A stretch of DNA of 13,728 bases from NCBI GenBank assembly GCA_964551545.1, contig CAZKCT010000052.1:1-13728 (forward strand). The letters run 5' to 3'. Position 1 is the stretch's first letter. Each line of letters opens with the position of its first letter. The notes beneath the pieces were generated by a model. That model was not told the DNA's origin, made no database searches, and saw only the letters and a program-made list of their open reading frames with translations. Origin of the DNA: Thiopontia sp964551545 (GTDB lineage: Bacteria > Pseudomonadota > Gammaproteobacteria > GCF-002020875). Shown piece by piece: positions 1-6,137 of this stretch. A program made the translations under genes and the position numbers.

Positions 1-9
1 GGCTGCTGG

Positions 10-36
10 TTGCATGGGTGTAAATAATTGTATATT
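10..36 (+). promoter_or_regulatory. Weak candidate promoter for the small plus-strand gene
   Basis: An AT-rich patch holds TTGCAT (10-15) and TATATT (31-36), separated by only 15 bases. If this is used, transcription would begin about at the start codon at 45, giving an almost leaderless message. The short spacer and the window edge make this weak; the gene could equally be transcribed from upstream of the window. Confidence 0.2.
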
Positions 37-44
37 GTCAGGGT

Positions 45-323
45 ATGAGGAGAATTTATTACATCCTGTTTCTATTTGGGCTGCTCTCACCAGCCGCTGC
101 CAGCGATCTTCCACCACTGGTCCCCGGAGTTGAGACCTTAGAGGCGTCCGGCAGCAGCCTCGACTTTGACTGGAAACACGCCCGGATCAATCTGGAGCAG
201 GATGACCTTCAATATGGACTGCGTCTCAACAAGGGCGAGCTCCATATCGAGAACAGTGATCGCGGCTGGAAGACCACTTTCGATCTGCGCGATCAGCAGA
301 TCCGCCTGGAGTGGGGGTTCTAG
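45..323 (+). CDS. Small predicted secreted protein of unknown function
   Basis: I do not recognise this 92-residue protein. It starts with a convincing signal peptide: RR at residues 2-3, a hydrophobic core at about 5-15, and a small-residue run (SPAAAS) that would suit cleavage by signal peptidase I near residue 20. There is no lipobox cysteine, and the protein has no cysteine at all. The mature part, about 72 residues, is polar with alternating hydrophobic residues, which suggests a small beta-rich periplasmic domain ending in aromatic WGF. The ATG at 45 is the first start after an in-frame stop; a GGG lies just upstream, so the ribosome site is weak. It converges on the HIT-type gene and the two stop codons overlap inside CTAG (320-323). 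The signal peptide and the limit on the opposite gene support a real gene, but its function is unknown. Confidence 0.6.
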   Translation: MRRIYYILFLFGLLSPAAASDLPPLVPGVETLEASGSSLDFDWKHARINLEQDDLQYGLRLNKGELHIENSDRGWKTTFDLRDQQIRLEWGF

Positions 324-1357
324 GCGTCAGGGTGACTCATCTGTTGGAGCAGTGTCTCAATTGACCCACTGTTCAGTGTCTCAAACGCATTCCGATTACT
401 GGTCAATATCCCGCCCGCCATCTCATGCCATGAGAAGCCGCTGCTCCAGTGCGGGGGCTGGTCCTTTCCCTGTCGCACTCTCGGTAGCAGATAGCAACGA
501 TCCCCGATATAGAGCAGGTTGTAGGGGCGTTGTTCCCGGTGACACTGCTCAATCCATTGCCACGACTGTTGAGGTTGATCGCTGCATTGGCAGTATGCTG
601 GATAGGGGTGTTGACCACCACGGTGTTGCCACTGGTCCTGTTCAATCGGGAAGGGGGACTCGCGCAGAAACATCTGAAAGTGAAGGTGGTTGACTGAGGC
701 GTAGGCACCGTAGCTGTTGTAGCCAAAGCCAGACCCCGAAAGGGTTTCCTCCAGTGTTGTAGCGAGTTGGCAGAGGTAGTGGTGATACGTCTCGGTCAGC
801 AGTTGTGGGTTTTCCCGTTCACGCTCCGGTACCAGTAGCCCATGCCCCTGGGTAAAGGGGTACTTGTTGTAGTAGAGGTCAACAGATTTCCCTTCCAACG
901 CGCCACTCCAGAAGATCTCTTTCTCCATGAACGGTTTGTTGAAATGAAAACCCTCCCGGTTGAAAGGGAGAGAGAGTGCCCCGCTGATGGTGGAGGAGAT
1001 ACGGCGGGGACGGAAGGCACGCAGTGGATTGAACTGTACCTCCCAGCCATCAACTGTACGGGTAGTGGTGGGGGCGAGCCGTGCCAGTCCCACTGTCGCA
1101 ATCTTGAAGAAGACCAGAAGGTCCTCACCGCTTTCAATGGGGATCTCTCCATTGAGCAGTTGCTGCTCCAGCCGCTGATAGAGACTCTGGTAGCGCTGCT
1201 GAATCGGCTCTTTCAGCTGTTGTTGCAGGGTTGGATCAAAGCTGGCGTTGGCCAGCACCAGAATCAGGGTGCCAAGCTGGTCATGTTCCAGCAGTGGTTC
1301 GAAGCCCCGGTTAAAGGCGGTTCGAAACTGCTCAACGGTATCGAATGGCGCTGCCAT
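320..1357 (-). CDS. HIT-superfamily nucleotidyltransferase/phosphorylase, GDPGP1/VTC2-like
   Basis: This 345-residue protein appears to belong to the GalT/Ap4A-phosphorylase side of the HIT superfamily. Residues 223-228 read NHLHFQ and are followed by a PFPIEQ segment (235-240). I recall the same layout from GDP-D-glucose phosphorylase (GDPGP1) and plant GDP-L-galactose phosphorylase (VTC2), where the second histidine forms the nucleotidyl intermediate; here that would be H226. Upstream, YYNKYPFTQGHGLLVP (162-177) matches the superfamily's N-YP-GH-LLVP strand, and FNPLRAFRPRR (109-119) fits a nucleotide-sugar binding segment. There is no signal peptide, so it should be cytosolic. It begins 9 bases after lipA stops and is probably co-transcribed with the lipoate genes, although nothing known ties this family to lipoate. 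The likely reaction is phosphorolysis of a GDP-hexose to GDP and hexose 1-phosphate, but another nucleotide substrate is possible. Family call is fairly firm, substrate is not. Confidence 0.7.
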   Translation of the reverse strand: MAAPFDTVEQFRTAFNRGFEPLLEHDQLGTLILVLANASFDPTLQQQLKEPIQQRYQSLYQRLEQQLLNGEIPIESGEDLLVFFKIATVGLARLAPTTTRTVDGWEVQFNPLRAFRPRRISSTISGALSLPFNREGFHFNKPFMEKEIFWSGALEGKSVDLYYNKYPFTQGHGLLVPERERENPQLLTETYHHYLCQLATTLEETLSGSGFGYNSYGAYASVNHLHFQMFLRESPFPIEQDQWQHRGGQHPYPAYCQCSDQPQQSWQWIEQCHREQRPYNLLYIGDRCYLLPRVRQGKDQPPHWSSGFSWHEMAGGILTSNRNAFETLNSGSIETLLQQMSHPDA

Positions 1358-1366
1358 CTCGGTTTT

Positions 1367-2317
1367 TTATTGCACCACTTCACCGGCCGCCTGCAGATCG
1401 GCATGGTAGGAGGAGCGCACCATCGGGCCACTGGCGACATGGCTGAAGCCCATCGCCTCTCCCCGAACCCGCAGCGCCTCGAACTCATCCGGATGGACAA
1501 ATCGGTCAACCGGCAGGTGGTGTCGGCTCGGTTGCAGGTACTGCCCTAGGGTGATGCGATCAACATCGTGTTGGCGCAGATCCTCCATCAGCGCATGCAC
1601 CTCCTCAATGGTCTCGCCAAGCCCCAGCATGATGCCAGACTTGGTGGGGACAGTCGGATTCTGTTCCTTGAATGCCTTGAGAAGCTGCAGGGAGCCTTGG
1701 TAGTTGGCACCGGGACGACTCTGTTTGTAGAGGCGGGGCACGGTCTCCAGATTGTGATTGAAGACATCAGGAGGCGATTGGCTGAGAATCTCCAGTGCCA
1801 CTGTCTCACGCCCGCGGAAATCGGGCACCAGGGTCTCGATCTGGATTGAGGGGAGGGCAGTACGAATCTGATCGATGCAGTTGGCAAAGTGTTGGGCACC
1901 GCCATCGCGCAGGTCATCCCGGTCAACGGAGGTGATGACCACATAGCGTAGTCCCATCTCTGTAATGGCCTCAGCCAGCTGTCGTGGTTCCTGTGGATCG
2001 GGGGCAAGAGGCTTGCCGTGTGCAACATCACAGAAGGGGCAGCGCCGGGTGCAGATATCGCCTAGGATCATGAAGGTGGCAGTGCCATGAGAGAAACACT
2101 CTCCCAGGTTAGGGCAGGCAGCCTCTTCGCAGACGCTATTGAGTGCGCCATCACGCAGTAGCTTGCGAATCTTGGAAACCCCTTCCCCTTTCGGTGCTTT
2201 GGCTCGAATCCAGGCGGGCTTTCGCAGTGGTGTGGTGGTGGGTTCAACCTTGACCGGAATACGGGCAACTTTCTCGGCGCCGCGCTGTTTCTCGGTATCG
2301 GTAGATTTTCTGTTCAT
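1367..2317 (-). CDS. lipA: Lipoyl synthase
   Basis: LipA is a radical SAM enzyme that inserts two sulfur atoms at C6 and C8 of octanoyl chains carried on lipoyl domains of 2-oxoacid dehydrogenases and GcvH. The 316-residue protein has both iron-sulfur sites. C63, C68 and C74 (in CEEAACPNLGEC) bind the auxiliary cluster that is consumed as sulfur donor. C89, C93 and C96 (CTRRCPFC) bind the SAM cluster. The C-terminal RSSYHA (301-306) carries the conserved serine that ligates the auxiliary cluster. Length is typical of the family. The ATG overlaps the lipB stop by 4 bases (ATGA), implying coupled translation, and the order lipB-lipA matches the pathway order. The N-terminal 35 residues are rich in K, R and T and poorly conserved, as is usual. 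Confidence 0.97.
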   Translation of the reverse strand: MNRKSTDTEKQRGAEKVARIPVKVEPTTTPLRKPAWIRAKAPKGEGVSKIRKLLRDGALNSVCEEAACPNLGECFSHGTATFMILGDICTRRCPFCDVAHGKPLAPDPQEPRQLAEAITEMGLRYVVITSVDRDDLRDGGAQHFANCIDQIRTALPSIQIETLVPDFRGRETVALEILSQSPPDVFNHNLETVPRLYKQSRPGANYQGSLQLLKAFKEQNPTVPTKSGIMLGLGETIEEVHALMEDLRQHDVDRITLGQYLQPSRHHLPVDRFVHPDEFEALRVRGEAMGFSHVASGPMVRSSYHADLQAAGEVVQ

Positions 2318-2955
2318 GGGGGTGTGGACTCAATCTTTAACTCAGAGGCATTGTAGCCCAATCGACTGATCAAATGATCAACCAGGGAGCGTTGAACCAG
2401 CAGTGGATCGATCTGCTCAACCAGCGCTGATAGCTGAGTGACGGCGAGGTCGGGATAGCCGCAGGGGTTGATGCGGTTGAAGGGCTCCAGATCCATCTTC
2501 AGATTAAGGCTAAGGCCATGGAAGCTACAGCCACGGCGGATGCGGAGTCCAACGGCGGCAATCTTGGCACCGTCGACATAGACGCCGGGGGCATCACGGC
2601 GGGCGATGGCCTCAATGCCATAGTCGGCAAGCAGGGCAATAACGCTCTCCTCCAGTGCGGTGACCAGTGCCCGTACCCCGATATTCCGGCGCTGGAGATC
2701 AATCAGGGTGTAGAGCACCAACTGACCGGGGCCATGGTAGGTGACCTGGCCGCCACGGTCGATCTGGACGATCGGAATCTCGCCGGGGTTGAGCAGGTGC
2801 TCGGCCTTGCCGGCCCGTCCCTGAGTAAATGTTGGGGGGTGCTCCAGCAACCAGAGCTCGTCGGGTGTCTCCGCGTTCCGCTGTTCGGTGAACTGCTGCA
2901 TCTGTTGCCAGGTCGCCTCATAGGGCACCTGACCCAGTGGACGGAGGCGAATCAC
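2314..2955 (-). CDS. lipB: Octanoyl-[ACP]:protein octanoyltransferase
   Basis: LipB moves octanoate from acyl carrier protein to a lysine of lipoyl domains in the cytosol, making the substrate for LipA. The 213-residue protein contains RGGQVTYHGPGQ (67-78), the acyl-binding GAKIAAVGLRIRRG (129-142) with catalytic K131, and NPCGYPDL (163-170) with catalytic C165. The start is a GTG (2953-2955) overlapping the ybeD stop as GTGA. It is preferred because it aligns with the known family N-terminus (a LRPLG-x-x-PYE segment) and because every neighbouring junction shows the same 4-base coupling. Its own stop overlaps the lipA ATG. Confidence 0.97.
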   Translation of the reverse strand: MIRLRPLGQVPYEATWQQMQQFTEQRNAETPDELWLLEHPPTFTQGRAGKAEHLLNPGEIPIVQIDRGGQVTYHGPGQLVLYTLIDLQRRNIGVRALVTALEESVIALLADYGIEAIARRDAPGVYVDGAKIAAVGLRIRRGCSFHGLSLNLKMDLEPFNRINPCGYPDLAVTQLSALVEQIDPLLVQRSLVDHLISRLGYNASELKIESTPP

Positions 2956-3230
2956 AGTGCCATCAATACCCGTTCATCATCGGTGAGATCCTGGTAGATG
3001 CAGTCGAGCTGCTCGCGGTTCTCAGCCGTGACTGTGACTGTGACCGAGATAAAATTACCGTTCTTGCTGGGGCGAGTCTTAATCGCTCCCTCACCGATGT
3101 CAGAGATGTGGCGGCGAACAAGAGTCGCCACATGGGCGTCAAAATCGGCTGCTGTCTTGCCCATCGCCTTGATGGAGATGGTGCAAGGAAATTCCAGCAG
3201 CCCCTCTTCGGGAAGTTCCAGTGTGTTCAT
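2952..3230 (-). CDS. ybeD: YbeD family (DUF493/UPF0250) small protein
   Basis: This 92-residue protein matches the YbeD family. It has the early EFPCTISIKAMG stretch (13-24), a central S-K-N-G-N-F-ISVTVTVTAEN strand (55-70), and the terminal Q-L-x-x-IY-x-x-L-x-D pattern ending in VLMAL. YbeD has a small ACT-like alpha/beta fold; a regulatory role has been suggested but its biochemical function is not settled. In enterobacteria ybeD sits between dacA and lipB, and here it sits between dat and lipB, so the neighbourhood supports the call. Its ATG overlaps the dat stop by 4 bases and its stop overlaps the lipB GTG by 4 bases. Confidence 0.9.
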   Translation of the reverse strand: MNTLELPEEGLLEFPCTISIKAMGKTAADFDAHVATLVRRHISDIGEGAIKTRPSKNGNFISVTVTVTAENREQLDCIYQDLTDDERVLMAL

Positions 3231-4096
3231 GGCTGTTCCTCGCGATGTGATTGTCTAAAGTCTTGTTTGAAATCTTGCAGGTGGCGGTGGAGTGCCAAAG
3301 TGATCGGCCCAGGGGTGCCATCCCCAACAGGTTGTTGGTTGAGTGTGGTGACTGGAACAATCTCTTTGGTTGAGCTGGTGACCCAGAGCTCTGTGGCATC
3401 TGCAAGTGCAGCCTCGGGAATGGCCCGCTCTTGTGCGGGTAGCCCATGTTGATGAGCCAGTTCTAGCACCAGATCACGAGTGATACCAGGGAGTAGGTGT
3501 GGCCCTTTGGGGGGCGTGATAATGATGCCATCCATCAGGGCAAAGAGATTGCTTGCGGCCCCTTCGGTCACCTCACCCTCCCGGATCAGAATCGACTCGG
3601 TGGCCCCTTGATCCAGGGCGTGTTGACGATGGAGCACATTAGCCAGCAGATTGATGGACTTGATGTTGCAACGGCTCCAGCGGCTATCTGCCTCTGTGAT
3701 AGCAGAGACGCCCTGTTGAAGCCTGACTTCAGGGGTTCCCAAGAGTGGGTTGCTCATCATGAACAGCGTGGGTGGGGTCCGGTCAGGAAAGTGGTGGTCA
3801 CGGGGTGCGATTCCACGGGTCACTTGCAGATAGATAGACTGATCTTCGCCCGCATTTTTTGCAATCAGCTCCGTGAGCAGTGCATGCCACTGACCACGGC
3901 TGTGGGGATTGATAATGCGTATTTCTCCGAGGCTGTTCTCCAACCGTTGTAGATGCTCTTCAAGTCGGAAGGGGTGCTGCCCATAGACCGGAATGACCTC
4001 GTAGACCCCATCTCCAAAGAGAAAGCCGCGGTCAAGTACCGGGATCGAGGCTTTCTCCAGTGGAAGAAACTGGCCGTTGAGATAGGCGGTTGGCAT
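3227..4096 (-). CDS. dat: D-amino-acid aminotransferase (fold-type IV PLP enzyme)
   Basis: A 289-residue cytosolic PLP aminotransferase of the branched-chain/D-amino-acid class. Seen in the sequence, counted from the chosen start: LDRGFLFGDGVYEVIPVY (21-38), the PLP lysine K146 in CNIKSINLLANVL, the cofactor-binding E178 in EVTEGAASNLF, and LPGITRD and TSSTKEIVPVT further on. The LDRGFLFGDGVYEVIP signature favours D-alanine aminotransferase (D-Ala + 2-oxoglutarate to pyruvate + D-Glu) over IlvE or aminodeoxychorismate lyase, though substrate preference cannot be proved from sequence. I chose the ATG at 4096 because PTAYLNGQFLPLE aligns with family N-termini; it lies 17 bases after the dacA stop. 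A longer reading from a GTG at 4156 would overlap dacA by 43 bases and adds nothing conserved. The ribosome site at 4096 is poor. The position after dacA, whose enzyme releases D-Ala, suggests D-Ala recycling (inference). Confidence 0.88.
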   Translation of the reverse strand: MPTAYLNGQFLPLEKASIPVLDRGFLFGDGVYEVIPVYGQHPFRLEEHLQRLENSLGEIRIINPHSRGQWHALLTELIAKNAGEDQSIYLQVTRGIAPRDHHFPDRTPPTLFMMSNPLLGTPEVRLQQGVSAITEADSRWSRCNIKSINLLANVLHRQHALDQGATESILIREGEVTEGAASNLFALMDGIIITPPKGPHLLPGITRDLVLELAHQHGLPAQERAIPEAALADATELWVTSSTKEIVPVTTLNQQPVGDGTPGPITLALHRHLQDFKQDFRQSHREEQP

Positions 4097-4113
4097 GGGT
4101 GTATCGGTTTCTG

Positions 4114-5286
4114 TTACTCGAACCACAATTTTGCAGAGTCGATCAAATTGCTCCACAGTCCACCGGACTCGATCGGCTCCAGTGCCACCAGTGGCACCTC
4201 GGCAACGGTCTCACCATCAAGTGTGAAGCGGAGTGTCCCGAGTGGTGTGCCGGCTGCAATGGGTGCCTCTAAAATAGCGTTGTTGAGCACGGTCTCTGAC
4301 TGGAGATCCTTGAATTGGTTGCGCCCCAGAGTCAATGGCACTTGTTCGGTGACACCAATAGCAACGCTGTCAGCGGTCCCTTTCCAGACTCGAGGGGTTG
4401 CGATGACCGCCCCTTGTTCGGTGATGAATTGTGTCTCATAGAAACGGAAGCCGAAGTTGAACAGTTTCTGGGTCTCGCGGGCGCGCGCTTCGGTACTGTC
4501 GGTGCCCATGACAACCGAGATCAGGCGCATCCCATTCCGTTGTGCGGATGCAGCCAGGCAGTAACCAGCTGCTTCGGTGTATCCAGTCTTGAGGCCGTCG
4601 ACACTCTCATCTCGCCACAGCAGTTTGTTGCGGTTGGACTGCTTGATCGGTTTCCCACTCTTGAGCTCCTTTCCGTAGATGAACTCTTTTTCGGCATAGA
4701 GTGGATAGTATTCAGGGAAGTCACGAATTAGTGCATGGGAGAGGATCGCCATATCTCTTGCGGTGGTGTAGTGCGCCTCTCCGGGCAGGCCAGTGGCATT
4801 CTCGAAATGGGTGTTCTGCATGCCAAGGATTTCGGCATATTGATTCATCAGCTCTGCAAAGGTCTCCTCAGCGCCACCAATGTGCTCGGCAAGGGCAACA
4901 CTGGCATCGTTACCAGAGGAGATCACCATCCCTTTCAGTAGGGCTTCGACAGTAATCTTCTTGCCGACCTCGATAAACATCTTCGAGCCCCCAGTGCGCC
5001 ATGCCTTTTCACTGATAGTGACCTCATCCTCCATGCGGATATTGCCCTGCTTCAGTTCACTGAAGATGGCGTAAGAGGTCATGATCTTGGTGAGACTGGC
5101 GGGAGCAAGGCGCTCATCCGGGTTCTCAGCGGTGATGATCTTGCCACTCTCGAAATCCATCAGGATGTGACCAGTGGCGGTCACCGAGGGTGCTTTGGGG
5201 ATGATGCGAGGTGCAGCCGTGACACTCTCCATGATAAAGAGAAAGAGGGGCAGGAATAGGAGAGTAGATCGGTTGAACAGTTGCAT
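4114..5286 (-). CDS. dacA: D-alanyl-D-alanine carboxypeptidase (PBP5/6 family)
   Basis: A low-molecular-weight penicillin-binding protein that trims the terminal D-Ala from peptidoglycan pentapeptides in the periplasm. The 390-residue protein has a signal peptide (hydrophobic 8-18, cleavage near VTAA at 22-25). Its three active-site motifs are S64-L-T-K67 (nucleophile and general base), S124-G-N126 and K233-T-G235. The catalytic domain is followed by a beta-rich PBP5 C-terminal domain. The last 20 or so residues (GGLW...AKLWFE) form an amphipathic helix of the kind that anchors PBP5 to the inner membrane surface. A ribosome site AAGGA lies 7 bases before the ATG. The gene follows a 68-base gap that may carry its own promoter, and it precedes dat. 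Confidence 0.96.
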   Translation of the reverse strand: MQLFNRSTLLFLPLFLFIMESVTAAPRIIPKAPSVTATGHILMDFESGKIITAENPDERLAPASLTKIMTSYAIFSELKQGNIRMEDEVTISEKAWRTGGSKMFIEVGKKITVEALLKGMVISSGNDASVALAEHIGGAEETFAELMNQYAEILGMQNTHFENATGLPGEAHYTTARDMAILSHALIRDFPEYYPLYAEKEFIYGKELKSGKPIKQSNRNKLLWRDESVDGLKTGYTEAAGYCLAASAQRNGMRLISVVMGTDSTEARARETQKLFNFGFRFYETQFITEQGAVIATPRVWKGTADSVAIGVTEQVPLTLGRNQFKDLQSETVLNNAILEAPIAAGTPLGTLRFTLDGETVAEVPLVALEPIESGGLWSNLIDSAKLWFE

Positions 5287-5293
5287 ATTCGGG

Positions 5294-5298
5294 TCCTT
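5294..5298 (-). promoter_or_regulatory. Ribosome binding site of dacA
   Basis: AAGGA on the minus strand, 7 bases before the dacA ATG. It is one of the few clear Shine-Dalgarno sites in the block, which agrees with independent initiation here rather than translational coupling. Confidence 0.6.
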
Positions 5299-5315
5299 GC
5301 GTTTGTAACAGGGCT

Positions 5316-5321
5316 ATTTTA
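5316..5321 (-). promoter_or_regulatory. Candidate -10 element in the rlpA-dacA gap
   Basis: TAAAAT on the minus strand lies about 30 bases before the dacA start, inside the only sizeable gap (5287-5354) of the minus-strand block. No good -35 hexamer is seen 16 to 18 bases upstream. An internal promoter for dacA-dat-ybeD-lipB-lipA is plausible but unproven. Confidence 0.35.
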
Positions 5322-5354
5322 GCGGTTTTGTGCAGAGCGGGCAGTGATTGTGGC

Positions 5355-6137
5355 TCATTGTGACTTCAGTACACTATCGATACCCGCCATCTTCAGCTGC
5401 TTCTGAATGGCTTCGAGAGAGAAGCCTCGTTGGGCGCGGATCAGAAGTTGATAATGTGTTTGTTGTTGGCGTTGAAGCGAACGAATTTCGGTAGAGAGCG
5501 GCGTTCTCTGTCCCAGTTTCTGCCGCAGTGCGGCTGCGTTACTGTGTTGAGAGAAGAGTCCCAGCTGCAGATAGCTTCCCTCGACCTCAATCACTGGAGA
5601 TTGACTGCCGGGCGTCAACACTCGAATGGATACAGGGGCTGTCCCTTTTTTCAATAGGTCCAGTTTCCAGGCGGCGGTATAGGAGAGGTCGATGATTCGC
5701 CCCTCATGAAATGGGCCACGATCATTGACCCGTACCACGATGCGCTTTCCATTCTCCCGGTTGGTGACCTCGACATAACTGGGCAGTGGCAGGGTCTTGT
5801 GTGCTGCCGTCATCTGATACATGTCATAGGTCTCCATGCAGGAGGTTGGCTTGCCCTGGAAATTGGGGCCATACCAAGAGGCAATCCCCTCCTCAGTGAA
5901 GCCGTAGGCACTGCGTAGCGGACGATACTCGATCCCTTTGACCCGATATGACGCCATGTTGCCATATTTACAGCGAGGCTCCTCTTTGGGGGCGGCATTG
6001 GGGATTGTAGCGAGGTCCGTGGGTGGGCTATCTGAAAAGGGGGAGAGGTGGCTTCCCAGGTCGGAGAGCGTGCCACAGCTGCTGAGTAATAGCAGCACCG
6101 CACTGGGAAGGAGTAGGTGTTGTAGGAGGCGCTGCAT
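5355..6137 (-). CDS. rlpA: RlpA family septal-ring lytic transglycosylase, lipoprotein with SPOR domain
   Basis: RlpA proteins cleave glycan strands lacking stem peptides; the activity is shown in Pseudomonas but absent in E. coli RlpA. This 260-residue protein has a lipoprotein signal (lipobox LSSC, lipidated C21). A Pro/Ser-rich linker leads to a double-psi beta-barrel (about 82-174) with GIASWYG (84-90), the candidate catalytic D105 and H113 in YDMYQMTAAH, and VRVNDRGPF (135-143). A C-terminal SPOR domain (about 187-260) should bind denuded peptidoglycan at the division site. It starts inside the mltB stop (TGATG). Odd point: where the family usually has T-S/A-N-G-E, this protein has TSCME (98-102). 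Its only non-lipid cysteines are C56 and C100, which could form a disulfide. Both catalytic positions are kept, so it is probably active. Confidence 0.93.
   Translation of the reverse strand: MQRLLQHLLLPSAVLLLLSSCGTLSDLGSHLSPFSDSPPTDLATIPNAAPKEEPRCKYGNMASYRVKGIEYRPLRSAYGFTEEGIASWYGPNFQGKPTSCMETYDMYQMTAAHKTLPLPSYVEVTNRENGKRIVVRVNDRGPFHEGRIIDLSYTAAWKLDLLKKGTAPVSIRVLTPGSQSPVIEVEGSYLQLGLFSQHSNAAALRQKLGQRTPLSTEIRSLQRQQQTHYQLLIRAQRGFSLEAIQKQLKMAGIDSVLKSQ

Noticed and set aside
282..302. Inverted repeat GATCTGC / GCAGATC with a 7-base loop near the convergent gene ends
   Set aside because: Although the 7-base stem is perfect, no T run follows on either strand and it lies inside coding sequence; it could be a chance palindrome.
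350..384. Direct repeat CAGTGTCTCAA, two copies 24 bases apart
   Set aside because: Both copies are in frame and encode similar ETL segments of the HIT-type protein; 24 bases is eight codons, so this looks like coding constraint or chance.
1363..1368. Six-T run beside the lipA stop
   Set aside because: It is on the plus strand, reads as A on the transcribed strand, and has no hairpin next to it, so it is not a terminator for lipA.
842..1549. Plus-strand open frame of 235 codons opposite the HIT-type gene and the lipA end
   Set aside because: It lies antisense to two well-supported genes, crosses their junction, and its translation shows no family motifs.
4097..4156. Longer dat start at a GTG at 4156
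   Set aside because: The added 20 residues overlap the dacA C-terminus and have no match to the family N-terminus, which begins at the ATG at 4096.
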